In this document: in pieces, positions 44,491 to 54,901 of the stretch
How positions within the stretch are numbered: position 1 is the first letter of the stretch
How the letters are laid out: each line of letters begins with the position of its first letter
Assembly (NCBI RefSeq): GCF_001437425.1
Contig: NZ_JQCD01000024.1
Span: forward strand, 62,001-126,000
DNA: 64,000 nucleotides
Direction: 5' to 3'
Source: Weissella minor
Lineage (GTDB): Bacteria; Bacillota; Bacilli; Lactobacillales; Lactobacillaceae
Made by a program: the position numbers and the translations under genes
Notes under the pieces: generated by a model
Databases searched by the model: none
The model's input: only the letters and a program-made list of their open reading frames with translations
What the model was told of the DNA's origin: nothing

Positions 44491-44519
44491 TTGACAAAGT
44501 ATCTGTAGGCATGTATTAT
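44491..44519 (+). promoter_or_regulatory. SigA promoter of the heat-shock operon
   Basis: TTGACA, 17-base spacer, TATTAT with an upstream TG. It lies between two CIRCE elements. Confidence 0.85.
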
Positions 44520-44527
44520 AATAACTG

Positions 44528-44554
44528 TTAGCAGGAAATGGTAATGAGTGCTAA
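44528..44554 (+). promoter_or_regulatory. CIRCE operator 2 (HrcA site)
   Basis: TTAGCAGGA-N9-GAGTGCTAA: the right arm is perfect and the left arm has three changes. It covers the start of transcription and overlaps the leader of hrcA. Confidence 0.85.
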
Positions 44555-44571
44555 CGAAAGAGGTGAAGTAG

Positions 44572-45594
44572 ATGTTAACAGATAGACAGAGATTAATTTT
44601 AGCAACTATCGTTATGGAGTATGCTGAAAGTGGTAAAGCTGTCGGTTCGAAAGCATTGCTTCAGGATTTGCAGTTAGGTGTGAGTTCGGCAACGATTCGA
44701 AGTGAAATGGCTTCGCTTGAGAATCAAGGCTTATTACAAAAAGAACACACATCTTCTGGCAGAGTGCCATCGCAAAGTGGTTATCGTTACTACGTTGATA
44801 AATTGATGCCAACCGATCGACAAAGTATGGAAATTAAGAATGCACTTCATCGTGTGTTTGCTCGTAATTTCCAACAAGTAGATGATATGTTGCAACAAGC
44901 TGTTGACGAGTTAGTTAACTTGACAGGCTATACGGCGATTGCCTTAAAACCTGAAACGATGGGAACTCGGCTTTCTGGATTCCGACTTGTACCGCTTGAT
45001 GGACAACAAATTTTAGCAATTGTTGTGACAAATGATGGTGAAGTAACAAGTCAAAGTTTCCGATTACCAGATGGGATGGATGTCTCAGAGTTAGATAGTA
45101 TGGTTGCTTATATTAATAATACATTGGTTGATCATTTGGTTGTTGATGTATTGAAAACATTAAGTGGCGACTTACCATTAACGATGGAACGTGTGATTCG
45201 TACGCCAGCTGCTTTCTTGCAGTTGTTCGGTGATGTATTGGCACGTTCGATTTCAGACAAAGTCTTTATCGGCGGTCAGCTAAATGTTTTGGATTTTACA
45301 AATGATTCAAATTTGCAAGATATTAAACAAGTATTCCAATTAATTCAAAAGCCACAATCGATGCGTGAAGCAGTTGGGACGGCGAATGATGGCATTATGG
45401 TTCAAATCGGGGAAGAAAACCGAAATGAATTATTGCAAAAGTACAGTTTAGTATCTGCAACCTACCATGTACCAAAACACGGAGCTGGTGCAATTGCAAT
45501 TCTAGGGCCAACACGAATGCCATATGCACAAACGGTTATGACGGTTGATCAATTTAGAAATGCGCTTGCAGAAAAATTAGTTGAATATTATTAA
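44572..45594 (+). CDS. hrcA: Heat-inducible transcription repressor HrcA
   Basis: A 340-residue repressor with an N-terminal winged helix (about 1-75: SSATIRSEMASLENQGLLQ) and a GAF-like domain (about 100-330). It binds CIRCE and is kept active by chaperones, so the operon is induced when they are titrated by unfolded protein. Two CIRCE sites flank its own promoter. AAGAGGTGAAG precedes the start. It heads hrcA-grpE-dnaK-dnaJ in the usual Firmicute order. Confidence 0.97.
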   Translation: MLTDRQRLILATIVMEYAESGKAVGSKALLQDLQLGVSSATIRSEMASLENQGLLQKEHTSSGRVPSQSGYRYYVDKLMPTDRQSMEIKNALHRVFARNFQQVDDMLQQAVDELVNLTGYTAIALKPETMGTRLSGFRLVPLDGQQILAIVVTNDGEVTSQSFRLPDGMDVSELDSMVAYINNTLVDHLVVDVLKTLSGDLPLTMERVIRTPAAFLQLFGDVLARSISDKVFIGGQLNVLDFTNDSNLQDIKQVFQLIQKPQSMREAVGTANDGIMVQIGEENRNELLQKYSLVSATYHVPKHGAGAIAILGPTRMPYAQTVMTVDQFRNALAEKLVEYY

Positions 45595-45611
45595 TGAAAA
45601 GAGGTGTCGAA

Positions 45612-46205
45612 ATGGCAGAAGATACACAAGCTACAAATGAAGAAGTGGATGTTGAAGAAGTTTCGGCTGAAATGGTTGATGAATCAATGTCAAATGATGA
45701 TGTTGATCAAGCGGAATCAGTAACTGAAGCAGATTCAGAGACTGAAACCGTTGCCGATGAAATTGCTGAATTACGTCAACAACTTTCTGATGCAGAAGAT
45801 AAGTTCTTGCGTTCGCAAGCTGAAATGCAGAACATGCAGACACGGTTAGTTAAAGAACAAGCACAAGCGTTGAAATATGCTAATCAAAAATTAGGACTTG
45901 CTGTTTTGCCAGCCTTGGATAACTTGGAACGTGCGCTACAAGTCGAAGCTGACGACGAAGCTGCAGAACAATTGAAGAAGGGTGTTGAAATGGTCTTTAC
46001 GACTTTGAAGCAAGCCCTTGTTGATAATGGTATTAAAGAAGTCGGAGTTGTCGGAGAAACGTTCGATCCAAACTTCGCTCAAGCCATTCAATCAGTTCCA
46101 GCGGATGAAGCGCATCCAGCAGATACGATTGCATCAGTTATGCAAAAGGGATACGTTTTGGATGACCGTGTCATTCGTCCAGCTATGGTTTCAGTTTATA
46201 GTTAA
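45612..46205 (+). CDS. grpE: Nucleotide exchange factor GrpE
   Basis: A 197-residue GrpE with an acidic disordered N-terminus (about 1-50), a long coiled-coil (about 53-95) and the C-terminal beta domain that opens DnaK to release ADP. ATG 45612 follows AAGAGGTG; an ATG overlapping the hrcA stop lies before that site and is rejected. Spacing to hrcA is 17 bases. Confidence 0.95.
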   Translation: MAEDTQATNEEVDVEEVSAEMVDESMSNDDVDQAESVTEADSETETVADEIAELRQQLSDAEDKFLRSQAEMQNMQTRLVKEQAQALKYANQKLGLAVLPALDNLERALQVEADDEAAEQLKKGVEMVFTTLKQALVDNGIKEVGVVGETFDPNFAQAIQSVPADEAHPADTIASVMQKGYVLDDRVIRPAMVSVYS

Positions 46206-46264
46206 GCCAGACACTAAATATTACATAAACACAAAACATTAAAAATTAGAGAGGTATAGAGATT

Positions 46265-48079
46265 ATGTCAAAGATTATTGGTATTGATTTAGGAACAACA
46301 AATTCAGCCGTTGCCGTTATGGAAGGTGATACACCTAAGGTGATTACAAATCCAAATGGTGGTCGTACAACACCTTCTGTTGTGTCATTTAAGAATGGGG
46401 AAACTCAAGTTGGGGACACTGCAAAGCGTCAAGCTATTACAAACCCAAACACAGTTTCATCAATTAAGTCACACATGGGTGAAGCAAACTACACAGTTGA
46501 TGTAGATGGTAAGGATTACAAGCCACAAGAAATTTCAGCAATGATTTTGCAATACTTAAAGGGTTACGCCGAAGATTACTTAGGTGAAAAGGTTTCAGAA
46601 GCTGTTATCACAGTGCCTGCTTACTTCAATGACGCACAACGTCAAGCAACTAAGGATGCTGGTAAGATTGCTGGACTTGATGTAAAGCGTATTATCAACG
46701 AACCAACAGCCGCTGCCTTGGCATATGGTCTTGATGGTGATGACAAAGATGAAAAGGTCTTGGTTTATGACTTGGGTGGTGGAACATTTGACGTTTCAAT
46801 CCTTGAATTAGGCGATGGTGTCTTCGAAGTTTTGTCAACAAATGGTGATACACATCTTGGTGGTGACGACTTTGACCAAAAGGTTATCGACTGGTTGGCT
46901 GATGAATTTAAGCAAGAAAATGGCATTGATTTGCGTGATGACAAGTTGGCATTGCAACGTCTAAAGGATGCTGCTGAAACTGCTAAGAAGACATTGTCAC
47001 AAGCAACTGAAGCACAAATTGACTTGCCATTTATTACAGCTACAGATGATGGTCCATTGCACATTCAAAAGACATTGTCACGTAGCCAATTCAACCAAAT
47101 GACATCAGATTTGGTAAAGCGTGCTGAAGGACCTGTAAAGAATGCCTTGAAGGATGCTGGATTATCAATGGATGATGTTGATAAGGTTATCTTGAATGGT
47201 GGATCAACTCGTATCCCTGCAGTTCAAGAATCAGTTAAGAAGTTGACTGGTAAGGAACCAGATCACTCAATTAACCCTGACGAAGCGGTTGCTTTGGGTG
47301 CTGCGGTTCAAGCTGGTGTGCTAACTGGTGATGTTAAGGATGTTGTTTTGCTTGACGTTACACCACTATCACTTGGTATTGAAACAATGGGTGGCGTATT
47401 CACAAAGTTGATTGATCGTAACACGACAATTCCAACATCAAAGTCACAAACATTCTCAACTGCTGCTGATAACCAACCAGCTGTTGATATCCATGTTTTG
47501 CAAGGTGAGCGTGCCATGGCTGCAGATAACAAGACTTTGGGTCAATTCCAATTGACTGATATTCCTGCTGCACCACGTGGAATCCCACAAATTGAAGTGA
47601 CATTTGATATTGACCGTAACGGTATCGTTTCTGTTTCTGCTAAGGACCTTGGTACAAACAAGGAACAAAAGATTACCATCCAAGATTCTGGTTCATTGTC
47701 AGATGATGATATTGAGCGTATGATGAACGATGCTAAGGCAAACGAAGAGGCTGACAAGAAGCGCAAGGAAGAAGTTGATTTGCGTAACGAAGTTGACCAA
47801 TTAATCTTCAGTTCAGAAAAGACACTTGAAGAAGTGGGCGACAAGGTTAGCGATGATGAGAAGAAGCCAGTTGAAGATGCTGTTGCTGCTTTGAAGGAAG
47901 CTAAAGAAGCTGACAACCTTGATGATATGAAGGAAAAGAAGGAAGCATTGGAAAAGGTTGCACAAGAATTGGCTGTTAAGTTGTATCAACAACAAGCTGA
48001 TCAAGCACAACCAAACGATGCTGCTGGAAATGATGATGGGACTGTTGAAGGTGACTTCACAGACGAATCAAATAACTAA
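46265..48079 (+). CDS. dnaK: Chaperone DnaK (Hsp70)
   Basis: A 604-residue Hsp70. The ATPase domain starts [17 protein letters not shown] and contains [12 protein letters not shown]; the substrate domain and lid end in an Asp/Asn/Gly-rich tail. It has the shorter Gram-positive form, without the extra loop of proteobacterial DnaK. AGAGAGGTATAG precedes the start. Codon use is that of very abundant proteins. Confidence 0.98.
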   Translation: MSKIIGIDLGTTNSAVAVMEGDTPKVITNPNGGRTTPSVVSFKNGETQVGDTAKRQAITNPNTVSSIKSHMGEANYTVDVDGKDYKPQEISAMILQYLKGYAEDYLGEKVSEAVITVPAYFNDAQRQATKDAGKIAGLDVKRIINEPTAAALAYGLDGDDKDEKVLVYDLGGGTFDVSILELGDGVFEVLSTNGDTHLGGDDFDQKVIDWLADEFKQENGIDLRDDKLALQRLKDAAETAKKTLSQATEAQIDLPFITATDDGPLHIQKTLSRSQFNQMTSDLVKRAEGPVKNALKDAGLSMDDVDKVILNGGSTRIPAVQESVKKLTGKEPDHSINPDEAVALGAAVQAGVLTGDVKDVVLLDVTPLSLGIETMGGVFTKLIDRNTTIPTSKSQTFSTAADNQPAVDIHVLQGERAMAADNKTLGQFQLTDIPAAPRGIPQIEVTFDIDRNGIVSVSAKDLGTNKEQKITIQDSGSLSDDDIERMMNDAKANEEADKKRKEEVDLRNEVDQLIFSSEKTLEEVGDKVSDDEKKPVEDAVAALKEAKEADNLDDMKEKKEALEKVAQELAVKLYQQQADQAQPNDAAGNDDGTVEGDFTDESNN

Positions 48080-48109
48080 AATTTAAAATTTTAAAATCGT
48101 TACACACAA

Positions 48110-48139
48110 CACAAAGCGAGGCTTCGGTCTCGTTTTGTG
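48110..48139 (+). other. Hairpin between dnaK and dnaJ (UUCG-type loop)
   Basis: CACAAAGCGAG pairs with CTCGTTTTGTG around GCTTCGGT, giving an 11-bp stem with a UUCG tetraloop. No T run follows, so it is likely a processing or stability element rather than a terminator. Confidence 0.7.
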
Positions 48140-48172
48140 ATACATAAAATAATAAAAAAGGAGGGGTGCCTC

Positions 48173-49108
48173 ATGAATAATACTGAATATTATGATACGT
48201 TAGGTGTATCAAAAGACGCATCTCAAGATGAAATTAAGAAAGCTTACCGTAAATTATCAAAGAAATATCATCCAGATATTAACCACGAAGACGGGGCTGA
48301 AGAAAAATATAAGGCCGTTCAAGATGCTTATGAAACATTAGGTGATGACCAAAAGCGTCAAATGTATGATCAATATGGAAAAGCTGGTGCTGACGCCGGA
48401 TTCGGCGGTGGTGGTCAAGGCTTTGGCGGATTTGGTGGCTTTGGCGGCGGCGGTCAAGGTGCGCAATTCAGTGGTGACTTGAATGATTTGTTCGAGCAAA
48501 TGTTCGGAGGTGGATTCTCTTCTGACCCTAACCGACCACGTCAGGGACGTGATTTGCAATATCGTATGAATTTATCATTTGAGGAAGCAATTTTTGGTAA
48601 AGAGACGACGATTAACTATAATCGACAAGGTGAGAATGGCGAACAAGAGCGCAAGGAGCTCAAGGTAACGATTCCAGCTGGTGTTGAAGATGGTCAACAA
48701 ATGCGTTTGTCGGGTCAAGGTGAAGCTGGAACAAATGGTGGCGCCTATGGTGACTTGTATGTTGTCTTTTATGTTGCTGCATCTAAGGATGGTTTTGAGC
48801 GTGATGGTGCAACCGTATATTCTCGTGTTGCTGTTGATTATGCAACTGCGGTATTGGGTGGTGAAATTTCGGTCAATACAGTTCATGGAGATGTTCAACT
48901 AAAGATTCCGGCTGGAACTCAGACTGAAACAAACTTCCGCTTGCGTGGAAAAGGTGCACCAGTGATGCGTGGTAACGGAAATGGTGATCAAATTGTAACC
49001 GTTTATATTGATGTGCCAAAGAAGTTGAGCAAGGACCAAAAGAAGGCGTTGACTGCCTATCAAGAAGCGATGGATGGACATAGTACAAAGCGTGGCCTAT
49101 TTAATTGA
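48173..49108 (+). CDS. dnaJ: DnaJ co-chaperone lacking the zinc-finger domain
   Basis: A 311-residue J protein. The J domain has HPD at 33-35, followed by a Gly/Phe-rich linker (about 74-120) and two beta-barrel substrate domains ending in the [13 protein letters not shown] region. Canonical DnaJ (about 375 residues) has four CxxCxGxG motifs between the two halves of the first barrel; here that whole block is replaced by about ten residues (151-160), and the protein contains no Cys at all. It is therefore a class II (CbpA-like) J protein in the position of dnaJ. Start after AAAGGAGGGG. Confidence 0.93.
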   Translation: MNNTEYYDTLGVSKDASQDEIKKAYRKLSKKYHPDINHEDGAEEKYKAVQDAYETLGDDQKRQMYDQYGKAGADAGFGGGGQGFGGFGGFGGGGQGAQFSGDLNDLFEQMFGGGFSSDPNRPRQGRDLQYRMNLSFEEAIFGKETTINYNRQGENGEQERKELKVTIPAGVEDGQQMRLSGQGEAGTNGGAYGDLYVVFYVAASKDGFERDGATVYSRVAVDYATAVLGGEISVNTVHGDVQLKIPAGTQTETNFRLRGKGAPVMRGNGNGDQIVTVYIDVPKKLSKDQKKALTAYQEAMDGHSTKRGLFN

Positions 49109-49130
49109 ATAAAAAGTTTTAAAAAATAGA

Positions 49131-49170
49131 AAAAAGACGGATTCGTTTTAAAAGACGAGTGCGTCTTTTT
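49131..49170 (+). terminator. Terminator of the heat-shock operon
   Basis: AAAAAGACG with CGTCTTTTT and a further paired interior (ATTCGT with ACGAGT). Confidence 0.88.
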
Positions 49171-49214
49171 GTTGGTTTAAGGTTAATTATGTATATTGTG
49201 TTTGAGGTTAAATT

Positions 49215-49490
49215 ATGCGAGTTGAAGAATTTAAACTAAGTGTCGTTGGGATGGATGTAACGCGCCGATTGTTTATGCGATCACAGGGCGAACTGTTTCC
49301 GTTAACGACTTATGAGCTTGAAGATAATATTGTTTATTTAATGAGTGGCGAGGCGTTAGAAACGGCTTTACAACTGGAGACGATTTTAAATTTTTTGGAT
49401 AATCAAGAATTGATTGGTATTGATGCGGAGAAGCAATTTTTCCCAATCTATGGTTACCGCGTAGAAAATGATTATTTGATTTTAGGTTAA
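49215..49490 (+). CDS. Small protein of unknown function
   Basis: A 91-residue soluble protein with a predicted mix of strands and one helix and no Cys. I recognise no family. It begins after a T-rich stretch with a weak ribosome site (TGAGGTTAA) and ends 10 bases before the next gene, so both probably share a transcript. The codon use resembles that of its neighbours, so it looks native. Confidence 0.6.
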   Translation: MRVEEFKLSVVGMDVTRRLFMRSQGELFPLTTYELEDNIVYLMSGEALETALQLETILNFLDNQELIGIDAEKQFFPIYGYRVENDYLILG

Positions 49491-49500
49491 GGAGCACAGC

Positions 49501-50220
49501 ATGAAAAAAAGCGCACTATATTTTACGTTTTCGACCATTGTGTTGGTATTGATGGGTGTCGGATATGTCGTAATGCAGGGTGGCTTTTCGGTTTTTGGTG
49601 ATCGAACAGCAGGGAAAGAACGTTCGCATAATGAAAAAGACATGGCGGCGCTCTATGAAGTTCCGCAGTCTGATTTGAAATCAAATCGATATGTTAAAGA
49701 TATGATGCCAACAAAAGTTGGTGACTACACAGTGACCTCACAAGGGGTTCGTATGACCTTGGATAAAGATGAAAAATTAGATACTAGTGTTGATAATGGT
49801 GCGATGAAGTACCATGTCAATCGTATTCAAGTTTTGAAAAATGAGGCTCGAACTGAACAGGCACAAAGCATTGTCCGTAAATCGATGAATGTACCTGATT
49901 TGTCGAAAAATTATATGTCGGCGCAGATTGATTATACCGTTAAGAATGAGTCACAAAGACGCGTCAGTTCAGATGGTGTGACAACGGTGTCTTATGGCTA
50001 TGGAAATGTGATGACCCCATTAGGCGGTTTAGTCAATGGTGGTAGTGTATCGGCGGATGGTATCAACCCTGGTGAGACGCAATCCGGTTATGTGATTGTG
50101 TGGATACCTAAAAATGCGGCGCAAGATTTTAAACAATTTTCGATTGAATTTGCATCGACTTATGATGAGAGTGGCCAACAGATTAGTTCTAAAGCACCTA
50201 AAACAACCGTAGATTTCTAA
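49501..50220 (+). CDS. Membrane-anchored extracellular protein of unknown function
   Basis: A 239-residue protein with one N-terminal membrane segment (about 5-27) and an exported beta-rich domain. The central stretch YMSAQIDYTVKNESQRRV resembles the strand pattern of DUF4352/DUF5067-type immunoglobulin-like domains of Firmicutes, but this is only a similarity of pattern. There is no lipobox Cys. AAGGAGCAC precedes the start. Paired with the 91-residue gene upstream. Confidence 0.6.
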   Translation: MKKSALYFTFSTIVLVLMGVGYVVMQGGFSVFGDRTAGKERSHNEKDMAALYEVPQSDLKSNRYVKDMMPTKVGDYTVTSQGVRMTLDKDEKLDTSVDNGAMKYHVNRIQVLKNEARTEQAQSIVRKSMNVPDLSKNYMSAQIDYTVKNESQRRVSSDGVTTVSYGYGNVMTPLGGLVNGGSVSADGINPGETQSGYVIVWIPKNAAQDFKQFSIEFASTYDESGQQISSKAPKTTVDF

Positions 50221-50266
50221 ATAAACTGAAATTAAGACTGAGTTAATGGTAAAATAAAAGAAGTCT

Positions 50267-50291
50267 AAAACCGCTTTTAGGCGGTTTTTTT
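50267..50291 (+). terminator. Terminator before rnz
   Basis: AAAACCGC, loop TTTTAG, GCGGTTTT and a T run. Confidence 0.9.
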
Positions 50292-50318
50292 ATGTTTAAA
50301 TGATGGAGGAAAATAACA

Positions 50319-51305
50319 ATGCAACTTGAATTCTTAGGAACTGGTGCGGGGGTACCAGCACACTTTCGTAATGTGACAAGCATTGCCTTACGCTTGCTTG
50401 ATGAGTTGAATTCGGTGTGGTTATTTGATGCGGGTGAAGGTACGCAAATTCAAATGCTTAGTTCCAGCATTCGTCCTCGAAAAATTGATAAAATTTTTAT
50501 TACACACTTACATGGTGACCATATTTTTGGACTGCCTGGTTTATTAGCATCGCGATCATTTCAAGGTGGTCAAGATGAATTGACGATTTATGGACCCAAA
50601 GGTATTAAACAATTTATTGAAACGAGTTTGCGGATGTCACAAACACATCTGACATATCCGATTAAGTATACGGAAATTGCCCCTGAGGGTGGTTTGATTT
50701 TTGAAAATAAAAAAATGAAAGTGACGGCTAAGCCATTAGACCATAAGATTTTATCGTTCGGTTATCGCATCGACGAAAAAGACCAAGTTGGTGAATTACA
50801 AGTTGATAAACTAAAGGCATTGAATGTCCCAGCTGGCCCACTTTATGGCCGGCTTAAGAGCGGACAAGATATTACTTTGGACGACGGTCAAGTCATCAAG
50901 AGTCAGGATGTAATTGGCCCAAATAAAAAGGGGCGTTCAGTTGTCATTTTAGGTGATACCCGAAAGACGGATAATGCGCTTATTTTGGCGAAGGATGCAG
51001 ATGTGCTGGTGCACGAATCAACCTATGGTCAAGGAGAAGGCAAACAAGCTCGGAATCATTATCATTCGACAAGTTTACAGGCGGCTGAAATTGCTAAACA
51101 AGCTCATGTGGGACGTTTGTTATTAACCCATATTTCAGCACGTTATGCTGGTAAGTCAGCTAATGTACTAGCGTATCAGGCACGTGATATTTTTGAAAAT
51201 ACGCGCGTCGTCAATGATTTTGATGTTTTTGAAATTCCGTATGGGACGCAGCATAATACGAAGCCGATTAAACTTGATGTAACGAATGAGGAGGATACGC
51301 AATGA
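50319..51305 (+). CDS. rnz: Ribonuclease Z
   Basis: A 328-residue metallo-beta-lactamase-fold endonuclease that trims tRNA 3' ends. The zinc motif is THLHGDH (His63, His65, Asp67, His68). Further metal ligands lie in the [12 protein letters not shown] and GDTRKT regions, and the flexible exosite arm is in the middle of the chain. ATGGAGGAAA precedes the start. Its last 4 bases overlap recJ (ATGA). Confidence 0.95.
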   Translation: MQLEFLGTGAGVPAHFRNVTSIALRLLDELNSVWLFDAGEGTQIQMLSSSIRPRKIDKIFITHLHGDHIFGLPGLLASRSFQGGQDELTIYGPKGIKQFIETSLRMSQTHLTYPIKYTEIAPEGGLIFENKKMKVTAKPLDHKILSFGYRIDEKDQVGELQVDKLKALNVPAGPLYGRLKSGQDITLDDGQVIKSQDVIGPNKKGRSVVILGDTRKTDNALILAKDADVLVHESTYGQGEGKQARNHYHSTSLQAAEIAKQAHVGRLLLTHISARYAGKSANVLAYQARDIFENTRVVNDFDVFEIPYGTQHNTKPIKLDVTNEEDTQ

Positions 51306-53614
51306 TTGAAGCCAAATTTCGTTGGCAAACTGATGAACTTAATCAAAGTGCGGTCCAACAATTAACGACAGATTATGATTTACCGGATTTAGTTGCTAAA
51401 TATGCGGTGAATCAAGGGTATGATACCCCAGAGTCGGTGCAGACGTTTTTGCAACCAACCATGGACCAACTCTATGATGCATCACTGTTACCGGGGATGC
51501 AGGCGGCAATTGAACGTCTAACACAAGCGATTGAACAAGGTGAAAAAATTGTTGTCTATGGTGATTATGATGTCGATGGTATGTCAAGTACGGCTATTAT
51601 GGTTTGGGCGTTGGAGATTCTGGGTGCAGATGTGACTTATTTTGTGCCAAGTCGATTTGATCAAGGCTATGGACCAAACCTTGAAAAATACCAAGCGCTA
51701 GTTGCGGATGGCATGCAGCTACTTGTGACTGTTGATAACGGTGTGACCGGGGTTGAAGAGTTTGCATGGCTGAAATCACAAGGGATTGATGCGATTATTA
51801 CAGATCATCATGAATTGCCAGAACAATTACCAGACGTGACGGCAATTGTTCATCCGCGTTTAGTGGCCGGAGATGATGCATATCCATTTGGAGAATTGTC
51901 TGGTGCGGGCGTTGCCTTTAAAGTTGCGTCAGCTTTGTTAGAAGCTCCAGCTGATGAGGTGATTGATCTAGCTGCATTAGGTACCGTTGCGGATGTGATG
52001 CCATTGATTTCTGAAAATCGGGTGATTACAGCACAAGGTGTTGCAGCAATGCGAGAAGACGCACGTCCAGGCGTTGCGGCGATTTTAGCTTCGGCTGGTC
52101 AAAATCCGGAAGAGCTTAATGCAAGTAGCATTGGTTTTACGATTGGACCACGTTTAAATGCAATTGGGCGATTAGCTGATCCAATGTTAGGTGTCCAATT
52201 ACTTTTGTCTGATGATATGGACGAAGCGGATCAGTTAGCCAAGCAAGTTGAAACTTTGAATAAAGAACGTCAAAAATTTGTTGAGGAAATTACGACTGCG
52301 GCACAAGCGCAATTAGTAGCAGAAGAAACGCAGCATCAAGTCAACGTCGTTATTGGTGCAGATTGGCATGAAGGCGTGTTAGGAATTGTTGCAAGTCGTT
52401 TGGTGGAAGCAACAGGTAAGCCAACAATTGTTTTGACGAGTGATGGCGTTCAAGCCAAGGGTTCAGCACGTTCTGTTCCTGGTTTTGATTTATTCACGCC
52501 ATTAGATGCGCATCGTGAACTATTTGATGCCTTTGGTGGGCATGCCAGTGCAGCTGGGATGACACTGCAATTGGACCAAATTGCAGAATTGCAAAAAGTG
52601 TTAGATCAAGCGGCGAGTGACCAGCGTTTAGCAGATGTGCCGCAACCGGAACTTTCTATTTTAGGCAATGTGACCGGCCGTGATTTTAATCGTGAAACGT
52701 ATGACACATTGCAAATCTTAGCGCCGTTTGGAGAGCAGAATCCAGAACCCTTATTTCAAGTCGATGTACAGATGTTACAACAAATTAAAACCATGTCTGA
52801 TGGTAAACACCTGCGCTTTACGGCAGTAACGACGCAAGGTGACTTACCAGTTATTGGTTTTGGTTTTGGCGAATTAGCTGATCAGTTGGCCGGTCGTTTT
52901 GAGAAAATTAGCTTAGTTGGGACCATGAGTCAAAATACGTATCGTGGGATGACAACATACCAATTGATGCTTAAAGATATTAAAGCTGAAGGTTCTTCGA
53001 TTATGGACTGGCGCACAAGTAAATTAACGCAACAAGTCTTACAACAACCTGCTGATTATATATTTTTTGATGAACGTTTATATCAGCAATTAAGTCCACA
53101 AGTTGGGGCCAATGGTCGCGCGATTTCAATTGAAGATGCCTTTAACTATACCCAGTTAGGGACGATGGCGTTAGTTGACTTGCCTGACTCGTTAGAGCAG
53201 TTGCAGGAGTTGTTGCAATTTGTCCCTGCAAACGCGATTGCACCTATTTTTTATACGAAGCATCCAAGTTATCTTCAAAAAGTGCCAACTAAGGCTGATT
53301 TTGGTAAAGTTTTTCGTTTTGTACAAAGTTATCAAAACGTTAATTTGTCGGGTCAATTTAAGCAAGTGGCTCAGCATTTACAGATGGACCCAAATATGCT
53401 GAATTTAATATTTAAGGTGTTTTTAGAAGCTAACTTTGTTACAATAGAAAATGGTTTCTTAAATCCAGTTGCAGATCCAGAAACGGTTAATCTCACGGAA
53501 ACTGAAACTTTTAAGGCGTTTATGAGACGCCGTGAACTTGAAAAGCAATTGATTTATAGTTCTACTTCAGAATTAGAGCAATTGCTTTCTGATTTGAGCA
53601 AGCAGGAGAATTAA
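51302..53614 (+). CDS. recJ: Single-stranded-DNA-specific exonuclease RecJ
   Basis: A 770-residue 5'-3' exonuclease used in recombination and mismatch repair. The DHH phosphoesterase motifs are [11 protein letters not shown] (Asp88, Asp90) and TDHHELP (Asp168-His170); the DHHA1 part contains GGHASAAGM, followed by an OB-fold and the long Firmicute C-terminal domain. It overlaps rnz by 4 bases, and apt starts 5 bases after it. The rnz-recJ-apt order is common in lactobacilli. Confidence 0.95.
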   Translation: MIEAKFRWQTDELNQSAVQQLTTDYDLPDLVAKYAVNQGYDTPESVQTFLQPTMDQLYDASLLPGMQAAIERLTQAIEQGEKIVVYGDYDVDGMSSTAIMVWALEILGADVTYFVPSRFDQGYGPNLEKYQALVADGMQLLVTVDNGVTGVEEFAWLKSQGIDAIITDHHELPEQLPDVTAIVHPRLVAGDDAYPFGELSGAGVAFKVASALLEAPADEVIDLAALGTVADVMPLISENRVITAQGVAAMREDARPGVAAILASAGQNPEELNASSIGFTIGPRLNAIGRLADPMLGVQLLLSDDMDEADQLAKQVETLNKERQKFVEEITTAAQAQLVAEETQHQVNVVIGADWHEGVLGIVASRLVEATGKPTIVLTSDGVQAKGSARSVPGFDLFTPLDAHRELFDAFGGHASAAGMTLQLDQIAELQKVLDQAASDQRLADVPQPELSILGNVTGRDFNRETYDTLQILAPFGEQNPEPLFQVDVQMLQQIKTMSDGKHLRFTAVTTQGDLPVIGFGFGELADQLAGRFEKISLVGTMSQNTYRGMTTYQLMLKDIKAEGSSIMDWRTSKLTQQVLQQPADYIFFDERLYQQLSPQVGANGRAISIEDAFNYTQLGTMALVDLPDSLEQLQELLQFVPANAIAPIFYTKHPSYLQKVPTKADFGKVFRFVQSYQNVNLSGQFKQVAQHLQMDPNMLNLIFKVFLEANFVTIENGFLNPVADPETVNLTETETFKAFMRRRELEKQLIYSSTSELEQLLSDLSKQEN

Positions 53615-53619
53615 AGTAA

Positions 53620-54135
53620 ATGCTAGATTTACATGATTATATTGAATCAATCCCCGACTTTCCGGAGCAAGGGATCGTTTTTCGCGACATTACACCGTTA
53701 TTAGCCGATGGGGATGCCTATCGTGAGGCAACACGCCAAATTGTTGCCTATGCTAAGGAACGCCAAGTAAATGTTATTGTTGGTCCTGAATCACGTGGCT
53801 TTTTGGTGGGTGCACCAGTTGCGAATGAATTAGGACTTGGCTTGATTCCTGCGCGTAAGCCAGGTAAGTTACCGCGTGAAGTTGTTTCTGAAAGCTATGC
53901 CTTGGAATATGGGACAGCTAGTTTGGAAATGCACGTTGATGCGATTAAGCCTGGAGATAAAGTTTTAATCACTGATGATTTGTTGGCTACGGGTGGTACG
54001 ATTGAAGCAACCATCAAGTTAGTTGAAGCATTGGGTGGTGAAGTGGTTGGTTTGGCATTTTTGATTGAATTATCAGAATTGCACGGACGTGACCGTTTAG
54101 CCGGTTATGATATTTTGACATTATTAGAGTATTAA
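53620..54135 (+). CDS. apt: Adenine phosphoribosyltransferase
   Basis: A 171-residue purine-salvage enzyme that makes AMP from adenine and PRPP. The PRPP-binding loop is [13 protein letters not shown], and the N-terminal hood [18 protein letters not shown] is a family signature. AGCAGGAG precedes the start, within the end of recJ. Followed by a bidirectional terminator facing lexA. Confidence 0.97.
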   Translation: MLDLHDYIESIPDFPEQGIVFRDITPLLADGDAYREATRQIVAYAKERQVNVIVGPESRGFLVGAPVANELGLGLIPARKPGKLPREVVSESYALEYGTASLEMHVDAIKPGDKVLITDDLLATGGTIEATIKLVEALGGEVVGLAFLIELSELHGRDRLAGYDILTLLEY

Positions 54136-54138
54136 TCA

Positions 54139-54176
54139 AAAAAGCCTGCTGGTTTTCTAAAACCAATAGGCTTTTT
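54139..54176 (+). terminator. Bidirectional terminator between apt and lexA
   Basis: AAAAAGCCT with AGGCTTTTT and inner GGTTTT with AAAACC. It serves both converging genes. Confidence 0.9.
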
Positions 54177-54179
54177 GTG

Positions 54180-54788
54180 TTATAAAACAGTCGGGCGATA
54201 TAAGCTCACGATTTTCCCTAAAATGTCGACGGAATCAAGGATGATAGGGTTGAGGTGTTGATTTTCAGGTACTAGTTTAATGTGGTCATTAACGTCAAAG
54301 AATCGATAAACTTGCTTACTCTGATCAGGTAGGGTAACTAGAATGATGTCACCACTGTTCGCTGTTGTTTGATGATTTACGATAAGTACGTCGCCCGGTA
54401 AAATGCCGATATCAATCATATTTTCATTCTCTTGATGAATCATAAATAGATGACTATCTTGGGTAATTAATTGTTCCGGGACTGAACGATAGCTTACCGC
54501 ATCTGGCGTATCACTGTCGTTTGATGGGTCAAATAAGGGAATTGAACTGGTTGTTTCCTGCTCATTAAGTAGATTATGTCCAGCTGTCGTGACGGCTAAT
54601 GCCCGCGACTTCGTTTGTTTACGTGTTAAATAGCCTTTTTTAATTAACCGATTAAGATGACCGTGAACAGTTGCGGTAGATGAAACGCCAATATGGTCGG
54701 CAATTTCACGTACAGTGGGGGCATACCCCTGCTTGTCTTGTTGATTTTGAATGAATTTCAAAATCGTAAATTGATTTGATTCGGGCAT
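54180..54788 (-). CDS. lexA: LexA-like SOS repressor with a degenerate peptidase domain
   Basis: A 202-residue LexA homologue. The winged helix is well kept (about 1-65: GYAPTVREIADHIGVSSTAT, then VHGHL). The C-domain aligns through to ILGKIVSLYR, but the S24 dyad is lost: the nucleophile region G-D-S-M reads N-E-N-M (Asn123 for Ser), and the Lys of T-V-K-R-F is Tyr161 (QVYRF). The usual Ala-Gly cleavage site region (about 83-107) has no AG; the only AG (69-70) lies at the end of the DNA-binding part. It should dimerise and bind DNA but not self-cleave with RecA. The ribosome site is weak. Confidence 0.88.
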   Translation of the reverse strand: MPESNQFTILKFIQNQQDKQGYAPTVREIADHIGVSSTATVHGHLNRLIKKGYLTRKQTKSRALAVTTAGHNLLNEQETTSSIPLFDPSNDSDTPDAVSYRSVPEQLITQDSHLFMIHQENENMIDIGILPGDVLIVNHQTTANSGDIILVTLPDQSKQVYRFFDVNDHIKLVPENQHLNPIILDSVDILGKIVSLYRPTVL

Positions 54789-54901
54789 AAGGAGACTCGT
54801 TTCGCTTTTTTTTCATAATAAGCCAAAAAATGCTTAAATAACAGGTCTGAGTGAATAATTCGTGTTAAAATATTAAAAAATAGATTAAAGGAGATGCAGT
54901 T

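Noticed and set aside
54789-54901. LexA operator between lexA and ynzC
   Set aside because: No inverted CGAAC/GTTCG or GAAC-N4-GTTC pair is present in the region; the best AT-rich palindromes are not convincing.
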